A DNA stretch of 64,000 nucleotides from Bacteroidaceae bacterium (GCA_017464345.1 JAFUAH010000030.1:1-64000); one strand, 5' to 3'; numbered from the stretch's first letter, positions 7,005-17,511 are shown. Numbers and translations are program-made. Notes: generated from the letters alone by a model not told the origin.

Positions 7005-8114
7005 ATGTTAGATAAGAAGATTACGTTCGACAGTTTCATTCGCAGCATCATGACCGTGCTTATCGTAGTGGCCATCATCTTGCTCATCAACAGGCTGAGC
7101 TCTGTGCTGCTGCCGTTCTTCATCGCATGGCTCCTGGCCTACATGCTCTATCCGCTGGTAAGATTCCTGCAATACCGCTGTCGCCTTCAGAGCCGCATCG
7201 TGAGCATCATCGTGGCCCTGCTGCTGGTGCTCGGTGCACTGACGGGGGTGATGTTCCTTGTCGTGCCACCCATCATCGAGGAGGCCACGAAAATGAGCGA
7301 GCTGGTTGCCCCACTGGCCGATCAGTACCTGGGACAAAGCGGCATAGCGGAGAGCGTACAGCGCTACGTACAACGCTTCTTCACTGAAAACGACATCGTG
7401 CAGCTCATCCAACAAGACAACGTTCGCGATGCCCTGCAGACGGCACTGGGCCAAGTCTGGAACTTCATCTATCAGACGATGGGCTTCATTGTCGGCATCT
7501 TCACGGTCTTCACCGTCTTCCTCTACATGTTCTTCATCCTGCTCGACTATGAGAAAATTTCCACAGGCTTCATCAACCTCATCCCGCAGGCGCAGCGCCC
7601 CTTTGCCACGCAACTGCTGGGCGACGTGGAGTCGGGCATGAATTCCTACTTCCGAGGCCAGTCGCTCATTGCCCTCATCGTGGGCATCCTGTTCAGCATC
7701 GGCTTTCTCATCATCGACTTTCCGCTGGCCGTCGGCCTGGGACTGTTCATCGGCCTGCTGAACCTTGTGCCTTACCTCCAGCTCATCGGCTTCATCCCCA
7801 CCATCATACTGGCACTGATGAAGAGCCTGGAGACGGGGCAGAATTTCTGGCTCATACTGCTGCTGGCCCTCATCGTCTTTGCCGTGGTGCAGACCATCCA
7901 GGACATGTATCTCACGCCTCGCATCATGGGAAAGGTGATGGGGCTGAACCCGGCCGTCATCCTGCTCTCGCTCTCCGTATGGGGTTCACTGCTGGGATTC
8001 ATCGGCCTCATCGTGGCATTGCCGCTCACCACGCTGTGCCTCTCCTATTACCGCCGGCTGGTGCTGAAAGAGGAGAAAAACCAGGACTTACAGAACAACA
8101 CAACCGATAAATAA
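7005..8114 (+). CDS. AI-2E family transporter (PerM/YdiK-like permease)
   Basis: A 369-residue membrane protein with about eight hydrophobic segments: a pair near the N-terminus (residues 10-45), one at 65-90, a soluble loop (about 95-150), then a dense group from 155 to 350. The segments FTVFTVFLYMFFILLDYEKI and GLLNLVPYLQLIGFIPTIIL match the conserved core of the AI-2E/PerM family. Members export small molecules, or act as Na+(Li+)/H+ antiporters in some bacteria; substrate cannot be read from sequence. The gene lies between tdk and rsfS in the same direction with short gaps, so shared transcription is likely. Confidence 0.9.
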   Translation: MLDKKITFDSFIRSIMTVLIVVAIILLINRLSSVLLPFFIAWLLAYMLYPLVRFLQYRCRLQSRIVSIIVALLLVLGALTGVMFLVVPPIIEEATKMSELVAPLADQYLGQSGIAESVQRYVQRFFTENDIVQLIQQDNVRDALQTALGQVWNFIYQTMGFIVGIFTVFTVFLYMFFILLDYEKISTGFINLIPQAQRPFATQLLGDVESGMNSYFRGQSLIALIVGILFSIGFLIIDFPLAVGLGLFIGLLNLVPYLQLIGFIPTIILALMKSLETGQNFWLILLLALIVFAVVQTIQDMYLTPRIMGKVMGLNPAVILLSLSVWGSLLGFIGLIVALPLTTLCLSYYRRLVLKEEKNQDLQNNTTDK

Positions 8115-8130
8115 AAAAACAAGCACAAAC

Positions 8131-8496
8131 ATGATAAACAAAAACACGGACATACTGATTGACAAAATCGTGAAAGGCATGCAAGAAAAGAAAGGCCACG
8201 ACATCGTGGTGGCCGACCTTTCAGCCATCGGCGACACCATCTGCCAAGCCTTCGTCATCTGCACTGCCAACTCCCCCTCCCACGCTCAGACACTGGCCGA
8301 GAGCATCGGCGACACTGTACGCAAGGAGGCGGCCACAAAACCCACTGCCGTGGACGGACTGCGGCAGGCTCTGTGGGTGGCCATGGACTACACGGACGTC
8401 ATCGTACACATCTTCCTGCCCGACATGCGCGAATATTATGATTTGGAACACCTGTGGGCCGATGCCACGCTGACGGAACTCGAAGACCTGGACTAA
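8131..8496 (+). CDS. rsfS: Ribosomal silencing factor
   Basis: A 121-residue RsfS/Iojap protein. The conserved core is visible: IVKGMQEKKGHDIVVADLSA, TAN(S)PSHAQTLAESI, and GLRQALWVAMDYTDVIVHIF followed by REYYDLEHLWADA. RsfS binds uL14 on the 50S subunit and prevents subunit joining when nutrients run low. The gene is 24 bases ahead of ftsH; the rsfS-ftsH-cdsA order is common in Bacteroidetes. Confidence 0.95.
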   Translation: MINKNTDILIDKIVKGMQEKKGHDIVVADLSAIGDTICQAFVICTANSPSHAQTLAESIGDTVRKEAATKPTAVDGLRQALWVAMDYTDVIVHIFLPDMREYYDLEHLWADATLTELEDLD

Positions 8497-8520
8497 AACT
8501 TACACACTGACCTATAAACT

Positions 8521-10506
8521 ATGGAGCAAAACAAGCAACCAAACAACAATAACAACAAGCGGAAGATGCCCCGCTTCAACCTCAGTTGGTTTTACATCAT
8601 CATAGCCGTGGCACTGGGATGGCTGCTTTACAACAGTGAAAACACACCAGCGGGCAACAGCGTGTCCAAGTCGGCTACCTACTCTGAGTTCAAGAACTAC
8701 GTATCCAAGGGCTATGCCTCACGCATTGTAGCCAACAAGGATGTAGACAAACTGGAAATGTATGTCAAACCGGAACACATCCGCGATGTCTTCCGAAACT
8801 GGAAAGGCGAGAAAAATGGAGTGGCACCCTTCGTCGCTGTGGAATATCCCTCTAACGATAAGTTGGAGGAGTTTCTGGACGAACAGCAGGAAGCAGGCAA
8901 CTTTCAGGGCGACATCACCTACAAACGGGAAGACAATACCCTATGGCACCTCCTGTTAAACTTCGGCCCTTTCCTGTTCCTCATCTTCTTCTGGTTCTTT
9001 ATCATGAACCGCATGGGAGGTGGCGGAAACATGGGAGGTGGCATGAATATCTTCAACGTCGGACGTAGCCGGGCACAGGTGGTGGAGAAGGACGAAAAGA
9101 CGAAGGTGACCTTTGCCGACGTGGCTGGACAGGCTGGAGCCAAACAAGAGGTGCAGGAAATAGTGGAATTCCTGAAAAACCCCAGCAAATACACCGAACT
9201 GGGCGGCAAGATACCCAAGGGAGCCCTGCTCGTGGGCCCTCCGGGCACTGGTAAGACACTGCTGGCTAAGGCCGTGGCCGGAGAGGCCGATGTGCCCTTC
9301 TTCTCCATGTCGGGCTCAGACTTTGTGGAAATGTTCGTCGGTGTGGGTGCCAGTCGCGTTCGCGACCTCTTCCGCCAAGCCAAGGAGAAAAGCCCCTGCA
9401 TCATATTCATAGACGAGATTGATGCCGTGGGACGGGCACGGGCACGGAACACCATGATGGGCGGCAACGATGAGCGCGAAAGCACCCTGAACCAACTGCT
9501 GACCGAGATGGATGGCTTCGGCACCAACAGTGGCGTCATCATCCTGGCAGCCACCAACCGGGCCGACATCCTGGACAAGGCACTGCTGCGAGCCGGACGC
9601 TTCGATCGCCAGATTCACGTGGACCTGCCTGAGGTGAACGAGCGCAAAGAGATATTCAAGGTGCACCTCCGCCCCTTGAAGGTGGACGAACAACTGGACA
9701 TCGACTTTCTGGCACGCCAGACACCGGGATTCAGTGGAGCCGACATCGCAAACGTTTGCAACGAAGCGGCTCTCATCGCTGCCCGTGGCAACAAGCCGAG
9801 CGTGACGAAGGACGACTTCCTGGCCGCAGTGGACCGTATCATCGGCGGACTGGAGAAGAAGACCAAGGTACTCACCGAAGAGGAGAAGCGAACCATAGCC
9901 CTACACGAGGCTGGACACGCCACCATATCCTGGAACCTCCGCTATGCCAATCCGCTGGTAAAAGTCACCATTGTCCCCCGTGGTCGTGCCCTGGGTGCAG
10001 CATGGTACCTGCCCGAAGAGCGCCAGATAACGACCAGAGAGCAGATGCTGGACGAAATGTGTGCCCTGCTCGGAGGTCGTGCCGCTGAGGAACTCTTCAC
10101 CGGACACATCAGCAGCGGAGCTATGAACGACCTGGAGCGTGTCACCAAGCAAGCCTACGGCATGATTGCCTACATGGGCATGAGCGACCGTCTGCCCAAT
10201 CTCTGTTACTACAACAACGACGAATACCAGTTCTCCAAGCCCTACTCCGAGGAAACGGCCCAACTCATCGACCAAGAGGTGCAGCGCATGATAAATGAAC
10301 AATATGACCGTGCCAAGCGACTGCTGACTGAAAAACAGGAAGGGCATGCCCAGCTGGCCCAACTGCTCGTAGACCGCGAAGTCATTTTTGCTGAGGACGT
10401 GGAGCACATCTTCGGCAAACGTCCCTGGGCCAGCCGTGCTGACGAACTGATGGAAAAAGAGAAACAGACCGAAGAGGAACAAAGTAAAGAATCTGACAAC
10501 AAATAA
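8521..10506 (+). CDS. ftsH: ATP-dependent zinc metalloprotease FtsH
   Basis: This 661-residue protein has an N-terminal transmembrane segment (about 22-42), a periplasmic domain, a second membrane helix (about 145-163) followed by a Gly-rich linker, then the AAA module with Walker A GPPGTGKT (about 239-246), Walker [13 protein letters not shown] and the second region of homology ending in AGRFDRQI. The M41 protease domain has the zinc site HEAGH (about 462-466). It degrades membrane proteins and short-lived regulators. The Gln/Glu/Lys-rich C-terminal tail and Asn-rich N-terminus are usual in this phylum. It sits 9 bases ahead of cdsA. Confidence 0.97.
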   Translation: MEQNKQPNNNNNKRKMPRFNLSWFYIIIAVALGWLLYNSENTPAGNSVSKSATYSEFKNYVSKGYASRIVANKDVDKLEMYVKPEHIRDVFRNWKGEKNGVAPFVAVEYPSNDKLEEFLDEQQEAGNFQGDITYKREDNTLWHLLLNFGPFLFLIFFWFFIMNRMGGGGNMGGGMNIFNVGRSRAQVVEKDEKTKVTFADVAGQAGAKQEVQEIVEFLKNPSKYTELGGKIPKGALLVGPPGTGKTLLAKAVAGEADVPFFSMSGSDFVEMFVGVGASRVRDLFRQAKEKSPCIIFIDEIDAVGRARARNTMMGGNDERESTLNQLLTEMDGFGTNSGVIILAATNRADILDKALLRAGRFDRQIHVDLPEVNERKEIFKVHLRPLKVDEQLDIDFLARQTPGFSGADIANVCNEAALIAARGNKPSVTKDDFLAAVDRIIGGLEKKTKVLTEEEKRTIALHEAGHATISWNLRYANPLVKVTIVPRGRALGAAWYLPEERQITTREQMLDEMCALLGGRAAEELFTGHISSGAMNDLERVTKQAYGMIAYMGMSDRLPNLCYYNNDEYQFSKPYSEETAQLIDQEVQRMINEQYDRAKRLLTEKQEGHAQLAQLLVDREVIFAEDVEHIFGKRPWASRADELMEKEKQTEEEQSKESDNK

Positions 10507-10515
10507 GGAGAATGT

Positions 10516-11370
10516 ATGAGCCTGAAAGAAAGTAATCTGATAGTCCGTACGCTCACGGGCATTGTCTTTGTCACAGTCATGGTGGGCGGCATCGTCTTCG
10601 ACCCTCGTTGCATGGGCGTGCTCTTCACCCTCATCACAGCCCTCAGCGTGCATGAGTTTTGCACCATTGTAAATCAGCGGCCCGACGTGGATACCAATTC
10701 CATGATATGCACCGTCTCCGGTGCTTATCTCTTCCTTGCCTTCTTTGGCTACTGCAGCGGACTGACTCCCACACCCGCCGTCTTCATTCCCTACCTGATA
10801 AGCATCATCTATTTGCTGGTGACCGAACTATACCTGCAACGCGAGAACCCACTTAATAACTGGGCCTGCACCATGCTCAGCCAGATGTATGTAGCCCTGC
10901 CCTTTGCATTGGTGCCAGCACTGGCTTTCATGACCGATTCCGCCCATACCGGGCAGGTAGCCTACAGGTGGATATTTCCTCTGGCCGTCTTCATTTTTCT
11001 CTGGACCAGCGACACTGGGGCCTACTGCTTCGGTCGTATGTTAGGACGGCATAAACTCTTTGAGCGCATATCCCCCAAGAAAACGTGGGAGGGCAGTGTT
11101 GGCGGATGCTTGGTCAGCCTGGCAGCAGCTTACCTGATAGCCCGATTCGACGACTCGCTGTCCGTTCTCCAGTGGCTGGGATTCGCACTGGTGGTAGTAG
11201 TATTCGGCACCTGGGGCGATCTTGTGGAAAGCCTCATGAAGCGCCAACTGGGCATCAAAGACAGTGGCAACTTCCTGCCAGGCCATGGCGGTCTGCTCGA
11301 TCGTTTCGATAGCAGCCTGCTGGCCCTGCCTGCCGTCGTAGTCTATCTTTACACTCTCACGATTTTATAA
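10516..11370 (+). CDS. cdsA: Phosphatidate cytidylyltransferase
   Basis: A 284-residue polytopic membrane protein carrying the CDP-diglyceride synthetase signature near residues 240-266: SLMKRQLGIKDSGNFLPGHG followed by GLLDRFDS. It converts phosphatidate and CTP to CDP-diacylglycerol, the precursor of all phospholipids here. About seven or eight hydrophobic segments precede the signature. It is the last gene of the rsfS-ftsH-cdsA run; the following secreted enzyme starts 55 bases later without an obvious terminator in between. Confidence 0.96.
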   Translation: MSLKESNLIVRTLTGIVFVTVMVGGIVFDPRCMGVLFTLITALSVHEFCTIVNQRPDVDTNSMICTVSGAYLFLAFFGYCSGLTPTPAVFIPYLISIIYLLVTELYLQRENPLNNWACTMLSQMYVALPFALVPALAFMTDSAHTGQVAYRWIFPLAVFIFLWTSDTGAYCFGRMLGRHKLFERISPKKTWEGSVGGCLVSLAAAYLIARFDDSLSVLQWLGFALVVVVFGTWGDLVESLMKRQLGIKDSGNFLPGHGGLLDRFDSSLLALPAVVVYLYTLTIL

Positions 11371-11425
11371 GGCCTCTCCTATCCACAAAGGGCTCTCCAA
11401 CGTTTCTCACCTTTGCATTCTTCCC

Positions 11426-14400
11426 ATGAAGCGTACTCTCGGTATCCTCCTTATCGTCTTTGGCCTGACCACTGTGGCCAAGGCACAAAGTAAGCTCTAT
11501 CCTCACCTGTTCGACCTGCAGGAGGTGACCCTTGGCGAGGGTGTCTTCCGCCAGGCCATGCTGCTAAATGCTGACGTGCTGATGCAGTACGACGTAGACC
11601 GCCTGCTCACTCCCTTCGTGCGTCAGGCAGGCATTGACGGTACGTGGGAAGCCCGGCATCCCAACTTTCCGAACTGGGGCAGTGGCTCCTTCCGTTTGGA
11701 TGGTCATGTGGGTGGACACTACCTTTCAGCCCTGGCCATGGCCTATGCCGCTACAGGCCAGGAACGACTGCACGAACGCATGGAATACATGCTGGACATG
11801 ATGGAACGCTGCCAGCAACACTTCGACACCAACACGAACGGCCTCTATGGTTACATCGGAGGATACCCCAACAATGCCTTATGGACCACCCTCTACAGTG
11901 GCGATATGGGAGTGTACAACCAGTGCCGGGGCGACGTGCCTTTCTACGTCCAGCACAAGGTGATGGCCGGACTGCGCGACGCCTACGTCTACGGTGGCAG
12001 CCAGAGGGCACGGGACATGTTTCTCAAACTTTGCGACTGGAGTATAGCCCTGGTGGAAAAGTTCTCCGACACGCAGATGCAAAGTATTCTGGACACCGAA
12101 CACGGAGGTGTGAACGAGATGCTGGCCGATGCCTACCTGCTCTCCGGTCAAGATAAATATCTCACAGCCGCACGCCGATACAGCCACCAGACGATGGTCA
12201 GCGGCTTGCAGTCGCTCTCCACATCGTTTCTGGACTCCCGCCATGCCAATACGCAGGTGCCCAAGTACATCGGTTTCGAGCGCATCTATCAAGTGGCACA
12301 CGGCACAAGCCTGAGCGGCGATGCCGACAAGTACCAAAGAGCAGCCTGGAACTTCTGGCACGACGTGGTGGACAACCGCACCGTCTGCATTGGCGGAAAC
12401 TCGGTGGACGAGCACTTCTTGCCCCGGGCCAATGCCGACCGTTACATTAACAACCCCAACGGTCCCGAGAGCTGTAACACGAACAACATGCTCCGGCTGA
12501 CCGAAGACCTCTTCCCCGACCATCCCGGAGACGCTGCCCTGGCCGACTTCTATGAACGGGCCACCCTTAACCACATCCTTTCCACTCAAAACCCCACTAC
12601 GGGCGGCTACGTCTACTTCACCTCGCTGCGCCCCCAGCACTACCGCATGTACAGTCAGGTGAACCAGGGTATGTGGTGCTGTGTGGGCACAGGCATGGAG
12701 AACCACTCGAAGTACGGCGAATTCGTCTATACCCATCAGGGCGACACTCTCTTCGTGAACCTCTTCGTCAATAGCGAACTGAAGAACGACCGCTTCGGCC
12801 TACGCCAGGAGACGCGCTTCCCTTATGAACAGAAGACCACACTCACTGTCACCCAGGCTGGCCATTTCTGTCTGGCTGTCCGCCGCCCCCAGTGGGCCAC
12901 AGGGCAACCATCGACCTACCAGTACATCCGTCGTGACTGGAAAGAGGGCGAACAGCTGACCATCGATCTGCCCATGCAACTCAGCTACGAGGAATGCCCT
13001 GGTCTGCCAGACTACATAGCCCTGCGCTACGGCCCTGTATTGCTGGGTGCCAAGACGTCCACCGAGAACCTCACCGGCCAGTTTGCCGGAGAGGGACGCA
13101 TGGATCACTGTCCCTCACTCGGCACACAGTTGAGTCTGACCTCAGCTCCCATGCTCATTGGCGAACGTAACAAGGTGCTTGACTACATCCGCCCCCTCAA
13201 TCTCGACAGCCTGACTTTCAGTTTCCGCCCCGGACTGCTAAACAGCGAACGCTGGCAACACCTGGTGCTACAGCCCTTCTTCACCGTGCACGAGGCTCGT
13301 TACATGACCTACTTCCAACAATTGACAGCCCAGGAATGGGAACGCATCCGCGAGGAGGTGGAGGCCGAAGAGGCTGCACGCATGAGGCTGGAGGAGCGCA
13401 CACTGGATGCCATCTCCACAGGCGAACAGCAGAGTGATGCCGGACATGGCCGCACGGGCACCTTCAGCACGGGCTCCTATGGCGGTGAATTCTACATCGA
13501 CGCCCAGGCGGGCCAGTGGTTCCAATACGAACTGGAGACCCACGGTGTCACTGACAGTGTATCACTGATGGTGCGCTACACAGGCGTGGACAAAGGACGC
13601 ACCTGCACCATCGCCATCAACGGTACCGACCTTCGCCAAGTGACCATCACAGGCACACCTGCCGGATTCTACAACGTGGAGTACCCCATCCCCTCCACCC
13701 TGCTGCGCCGCGACGATGGCAGTCCGCGAGACACCATCACTGTGCGCTTCACAGCCAGTGGCGCTACGCCCACGCCAGGTGTCTACTACATCCGTCTGCT
13801 ACGGGGCTATGAGGGGCTGCGCCACTACAGTTTCGTGCCCACGCAGTGGATCAGCGCTGATGCCAACCGGGTGAACAGCATTGTCTATCAGCCCACTGGC
13901 GACATCCAGGTGAATGGGCGCACGGGGGCCAACAACATTGCCTTACAACTGGACATACGACAGAGCGACAGCAGTTACGTCAGACCAGACCAGAACCTGC
14001 TACTCGTCCGTGGTACACAACTGCGTACGGGAACCGGACAGAGCTATCTTTGGTGGTTCAACGGCTGCAACCATTCCTCGCAGGTCAGTCCCACCCACAC
14101 CTACCACGCTACGGGAACCGACACACCCTACTACTTCATCTGGGACGTGAAAAAGAGCGGACTGACCGACTTTTGGGCAACCAACGACGACGGCCAAGTC
14201 GTCATCTCTGCCAACGGGAAGGCTATGATTACCTGTTTCGGACTGACGGCTGCCGCCACAGCTTCGGGTACGGCGTACATCCAGGACATCGACTTCCTGA
14301 CTGCCCAAGAAGCCGTGGACCGATACCCCGAACTGGCCCGGACTCTGGGCCGCACACCCACGGCCATTGCTGGTGTGACGGAACGCACAAAGACTGCCGA

Positions 14401-14506
14401 CCCGACCTACGACCTCTGCGGACGCCCCACCTCCACAGCCCACTCAGACATCTACATCCAAGGCGGAAAGAAGCACCTCCGCATCCCACTCTCCCCCATG
14501 CCCTGA
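11426..14506 (+). CDS. Secreted GH127/GH146-type beta-L-arabinofuranosidase
   Basis: A 1026-residue protein with a signal peptide (1-20, ending VAKAQ). Residues about 25-550 match the DUF1680/GH127 fold: GSGSFRLDGHVGGHYLSALA near the start, ESCNTNNMLRL (about 348) and MWCCVGTGMENHSKYGEFVY (about 415). In this family a Zn-bound Cys acts as nucleophile, with a Glu and several Cys as ligands; the CC pair and the upstream ES-C are in the right places. After an alpha-helical, Glu-rich linker (about 640-660) come two beta-rich domains, probably substrate-binding, and the last 30 residues form a YDLCGR...DIYIQGGKKHLRI tail like other secreted proteins here. Family GH127 versus GH146 is not resolved. 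It acts on arabinose side chains of plant polymers (family knowledge). No SusC/SusD pair is near. Confidence 0.85.
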   Translation: MKRTLGILLIVFGLTTVAKAQSKLYPHLFDLQEVTLGEGVFRQAMLLNADVLMQYDVDRLLTPFVRQAGIDGTWEARHPNFPNWGSGSFRLDGHVGGHYLSALAMAYAATGQERLHERMEYMLDMMERCQQHFDTNTNGLYGYIGGYPNNALWTTLYSGDMGVYNQCRGDVPFYVQHKVMAGLRDAYVYGGSQRARDMFLKLCDWSIALVEKFSDTQMQSILDTEHGGVNEMLADAYLLSGQDKYLTAARRYSHQTMVSGLQSLSTSFLDSRHANTQVPKYIGFERIYQVAHGTSLSGDADKYQRAAWNFWHDVVDNRTVCIGGNSVDEHFLPRANADRYINNPNGPESCNTNNMLRLTEDLFPDHPGDAALADFYERATLNHILSTQNPTTGGYVYFTSLRPQHYRMYSQVNQGMWCCVGTGMENHSKYGEFVYTHQGDTLFVNLFVNSELKNDRFGLRQETRFPYEQKTTLTVTQAGHFCLAVRRPQWATGQPSTYQYIRRDWKEGEQLTIDLPMQLSYEECPGLPDYIALRYGPVLLGAKTSTENLTGQFAGEGRMDHCPSLGTQLSLTSAPMLIGERNKVLDYIRPLNLDSLTFSFRPGLLNSERWQHLVLQPFFTVHEARYMTYFQQLTAQEWERIREEVEAEEAARMRLEERTLDAISTGEQQSDAGHGRTGTFSTGSYGGEFYIDAQAGQWFQYELETHGVTDSVSLMVRYTGVDKGRTCTIAINGTDLRQVTITGTPAGFYNVEYPIPSTLLRRDDGSPRDTITVRFTASGATPTPGVYYIRLLRGYEGLRHYSFVPTQWISADANRVNSIVYQPTGDIQVNGRTGANNIALQLDIRQSDSSYVRPDQNLLLVRGTQLRTGTGQSYLWWFNGCNHSSQVSPTHTYHATGTDTPYYFIWDVKKSGLTDFWATNDDGQVVISANGKAMITCFGLTAAATASGTAYIQDIDFLTAQEAVDRYPELARTLGRTPTAIAGVTERTKTADPTYDLCGRPTSTAHSDIYIQGGKKHLRIPLSPMP

Positions 14507-14543
14507 ACGGCAGAGGGAGTTTTTTTGTATCTGCGTTTCACCG

Positions 14544-15851
14544 ATGACCAACGAGACCTTCATCCTCCAACACCGCGAGACCGACGTGCGCCGGCTGGCC
14601 CTGTCACGTCCGCCCGAAGGGGTGGATCTGCACTGGTGCTTGCAACAGATAGAGGGTTGGCAACTGGCCTGTCGCAAGCTGCCCTTGTGGGCCGGAACCG
14701 AAGGGCTGTGGTTCCCACCACGCATTTCCCTGGAACAATGTTCCAGCCAAGCGACGGCCCTGTACAAACGGCGCGTGGTTGAGAGGCTCATCCCTCCTGC
14801 CGAGCGTAGCACCATGACCGACCTGACGGGTGGAATGGGTGTGGACTTCGCCACCATGGCTCCCCTGTTCCAAAGACAGAGGTATGTAGAAATTTTGCCT
14901 CACCTGCGCCAGTTGGCCCTGCACAATCTGCCCCTGCTGGGACTGCCCCATGCCCTTGTCATGGCCCCCGACGGTTGTCTGTCCGAGAACGGGAGGGAAG
15001 GCTTGCCTACTCCGTCTGTGCCAAGATGTTCGATAGAGAACTGCTCTTTCATCTTCCTCGACCCCAGCCGTCGCGACACAACCGGACGCAAGACTGTGGC
15101 CCTTGCCAACTGCACGCCCAACCTCCTCAACATACAGGACACACTGCTGGCACACACACACTGGCTCATGGTCAAGCTCTCCCCCATGCTCGACATCCGG
15201 CAGGCACTGCGCCAACTGCGAAGTGTCAGGGAGATACACGTCGTCAGCCTGCAGGGTGAGTGCAAGGAACTGCTCTTCCTGATGCAGGGAGGTGCCACAA
15301 AGGAAAAAGCCACCCCACATACCCATTCTGAGGGAAAGACCATCCCCCTCCATTGTGTGAACCTGGGTACAGACGAGGACGAACTAACCCTCCTCTACCC
15401 CATCTTGCAAAGGGGAGATGCCCCCTCTTGCAAGAAGGAAGAGGGAACATCTGCAGGGAATCTCTTGCTCCCCTCCCCGGAGGGAATGGAGGGAAACTTC
15501 CTCTATGAGCCTAATGCCTCCATCCTGAAGGCTGGTGTGCAGGACAGGCTCTGCCAGCATTATGACGTGCAGAAACTTCACCCCTTGAGCCACTTATTCG
15601 TGGCCCGACAGCTGGTGCCTCACTTTCCTGGACGCCGCTTCCGCATCACGGGCTGGAGCGACTTCTCCAAACGCAACCTGAAGCACCTGCTCTCCGGCCT
15701 CAGCCAAGCCAATCTGGCCGTCCGCAACTTCCCCACCCCCGTGGCCCAGCTACGCCACCACTTGCACCTGGCCGAGGGAGGAGACACTTACCTCTTCGCC
15801 ACTACGCTTGCCGACGGACGACATGCCCTCATCCGGTGTCTGAAGGCATAG
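14544..15851 (+). CDS. Class I SAM methyltransferase with THUMP-like domain (PG_1098-type)
   Basis: The 435-residue protein has an N-terminal helical part, a Rossmann core with motif I TDLTGGMGVDFATMA (about 92-106) and a DPSRRD motif (about 170) in the position of the catalytic D/N-P-x segment, and a C-terminal THUMP-like/ferredoxin-like part ending LRHHLHLAEGGDTYLFATT. This combination is that of the Porphyromonas PG_1098 family, predicted RNA methyltransferases. Between about residues 253 and 320 there is a low-complexity insert rich in Pro/Glu/Gly whose DNA holds CCCCTC...GAGGG repeats, absent from what I know of the family core. The substrate is unknown. Confidence 0.8.
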   Translation: MTNETFILQHRETDVRRLALSRPPEGVDLHWCLQQIEGWQLACRKLPLWAGTEGLWFPPRISLEQCSSQATALYKRRVVERLIPPAERSTMTDLTGGMGVDFATMAPLFQRQRYVEILPHLRQLALHNLPLLGLPHALVMAPDGCLSENGREGLPTPSVPRCSIENCSFIFLDPSRRDTTGRKTVALANCTPNLLNIQDTLLAHTHWLMVKLSPMLDIRQALRQLRSVREIHVVSLQGECKELLFLMQGGATKEKATPHTHSEGKTIPLHCVNLGTDEDELTLLYPILQRGDAPSCKKEEGTSAGNLLLPSPEGMEGNFLYEPNASILKAGVQDRLCQHYDVQKLHPLSHLFVARQLVPHFPGRRFRITGWSDFSKRNLKHLLSGLSQANLAVRNFPTPVAQLRHHLHLAEGGDTYLFATTLADGRHALIRCLKA

Positions 15852-16017
15852 CCCGTCCCTTCCTGTCTCTTGGCCTAGGCCCAAAGCTGGACAAGCCGTG
15901 ACTCAGTCCCGGACAGGTCGGTGTCCAAGGTCGGGCAGGCCGGTGCCCCGTCCCGTACGGGTCTGCACTCAGTCCCGGGCAGGTTTTGCTTGACGGACAA
16001 TTGACCCACAAAGAAAA
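15852..16017. repeat. GC-rich intergenic repeat with CCCGTACGGG palindrome (copy 1)
   Basis: No gene is seen in this gap. It contains repeated CAGTCCCGG(A/G)CAGG words (around 15905 and 15970) and the perfect 10-bp palindrome CCCGTACGGG at 15952-15961. The same palindrome recurs in two other intergenic gaps of the window (29833 and 38937). Confidence 0.75.
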
Positions 16018-16057
16018 CGAGGAGGCTATGTCATTCCATCGGGACATAGCCTCCTCG
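16018..16057. terminator. Strong bidirectional terminator
   Basis: CGAGGAGGCTATGTC (16018-16032) pairs perfectly with GACATAGCCTCCTCG (16043-16057): 15-bp stem, 10-base loop. It is followed by GCTTTCTTTC on the plus strand and by TTTTCTTTG on the minus strand, between two convergent genes. Confidence 0.85.
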
Positions 16058-16110
16058 CTTTCTTTCTCCGTGCCGACGGGCGACACCGAGGATGTCAGAA
16101 TTAGGAGTAT

Positions 16111-17307
16111 TTACTTCACCTGATAGCGAACCTCCTTGGTGCGGAACTTCTTGGTGACCACCTTCTCCTTATCGGTGTACACACCGTGGCCGGTGATGAC
16201 GGAGAGACGGTTCTTGTCATTGTCATCGGGATAGGGCTGTACGGTGTCACCCTTCCACTCTACGGACTTTATCATCTTGGGGTCTACCCCCTTCTGGATA
16301 AGGGCCCGCTTGGTGCTCTCGGCACGCTTCTTGGAGTAGTTCATGTTCGACTTGGGGTTACCTGTGCCCTTGTCAGCGTACGAGATGATGGTGATTTCGC
16401 CATCCTTCACGCCCTTCAGGAACTCTGCTACGGCAGCGATTTGTGCCTGATCCTGATTGACACCGTCCTCCTTCAGACCGAAGAAGATTTCCTTCTTGAT
16501 GGCACGGTCGGCAGTGACGTCCTTATAAGTGACATCATCGTACCAGATGGTGTCGATGCGAGTAGCATAGACAGGCTCTGGTTCGGGTTCGGGCTCGGGC
16601 TCAACCACGGGCTCCGGCTCTGGTTCGGGTGCCGGCTTGGCCTTCTTCTTGAAACCAAACTTGTAGGTCAGACCCAGCTGTGCGGTCAGGCTCCAGTCGT
16701 CCTTGTCGCAAGTCTTGCTGTTGTAGCGGTCGCTGAGACTATTGGCAGCCACCTCCAGATTCACGCTCCAGTGCTTGGCCAGGTTCACGTCGAGCATGGC
16801 ACCCACACGGGCGTTGTGGCTCAGGCGGTTGTCCTTCCAGGCCATGGGCAGCACGGTTTTCTGGGCATAGGCATCGTCGTTGTCCCAGGCATAGTTGAGA
16901 CCGATACCGCCCAAGAGGTAGGCATTCACGGGATAGTAGTCCTTCTTACCAAAGAGGGTGACCAGATTGAGCATCAGGTCCAGATTAGGAGTGATGTACT
17001 TGTAGTTGTACTTGAAGTCGGGCACGATGCCACCATCGTATCCACCCTTGTTCCAGATGCCGTTGACATGCAGACGGGCACCCACCACCGGGGTGAACCA
17101 GCCACCAAAATAGACGGAGGCCGTCGGGGTTATCAACTTCAGCTGGTCGTAGTTGGTAAACGTAGTCTGTGCACCACCCTGGACGCCGACAAACATGTGG
17201 GGGAAGGGCTTGTAGTCCTTGCCTGCCTCGGTTGCGTCTTGAGCATAGGCAGCGAGCGAACCCACAGCCAGCAACGCAACGGTAAAGATTTTCTTCAAGT
17301 GATTCAT
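16111..17307 (-). CDS. OmpA-family outer-membrane protein
   Basis: A 398-residue protein: signal peptide (1-22, ending AAYAQ), an eight-stranded-barrel-like N-terminal domain (about 30-200) with alternating aromatic residues, a Pro-Glu repeat linker of about 15 PE pairs (about 215-245), and a C-terminal OmpA-like peptidoglycan-binding domain. In the last domain, AAVAEFLKGVKDGEITIISY and NMNYSKKRAESTKRALIQKG correspond to the usual peptidoglycan-binding helices and loop, with NRLSVI near the end. It likely anchors the outer membrane to the cell wall. A minus-strand promoter box is at 17366-17359, giving a leader of about 45 bases. Confidence 0.9.
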   Translation of the reverse strand: MNHLKKIFTVALLAVGSLAAYAQDATEAGKDYKPFPHMFVGVQGGAQTTFTNYDQLKLITPTASVYFGGWFTPVVGARLHVNGIWNKGGYDGGIVPDFKYNYKYITPNLDLMLNLVTLFGKKDYYPVNAYLLGGIGLNYAWDNDDAYAQKTVLPMAWKDNRLSHNARVGAMLDVNLAKHWSVNLEVAANSLSDRYNSKTCDKDDWSLTAQLGLTYKFGFKKKAKPAPEPEPEPVVEPEPEPEPEPVYATRIDTIWYDDVTYKDVTADRAIKKEIFFGLKEDGVNQDQAQIAAVAEFLKGVKDGEITIISYADKGTGNPKSNMNYSKKRAESTKRALIQKGVDPKMIKSVEWKGDTVQPYPDDNDKNRLSVITGHGVYTDKEKVVTKKFRTKEVRYQVK

Positions 17308-17358
17308 CGTATTACTTTTGGTTTATGTTTTTGTTACGTTTTTTTATAGTTTATTGGA

Positions 17359-17366
17359 CAAAATTA
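17359..17366 (-). promoter_or_regulatory. -7 box of the OmpA-like gene promoter
   Basis: TAATTTTG on the minus strand is an exact TAnnTTTG match, 52 bases before the start codon at 17307. Confidence 0.55.
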
Positions 17367-17472
17367 ACATCTTTTTCGTTTATCACCAAATAAATTGGGA
17401 CACAAATGGAACGAATAGGCCAAATTATCCCAAAAAAGAGGAAAAAGAGGGTGACATTTCAGCGTTTTTTTG

Positions 17473-17480
17473 TACTTTTG
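17473..17480 (+). promoter_or_regulatory. -7 box of the GNAT-like/parE operon promoter
   Basis: TACTTTTG is an exact TAnnTTTG match, 31 bases before the start codon at 17512. It is followed by a short AATTGTCAATTG repeat (17486-17497) in the leader. Confidence 0.6.
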
Positions 17481-17511
17481 TATGTTAATTGTCAATTGTA
17501 AAAGACTTCCC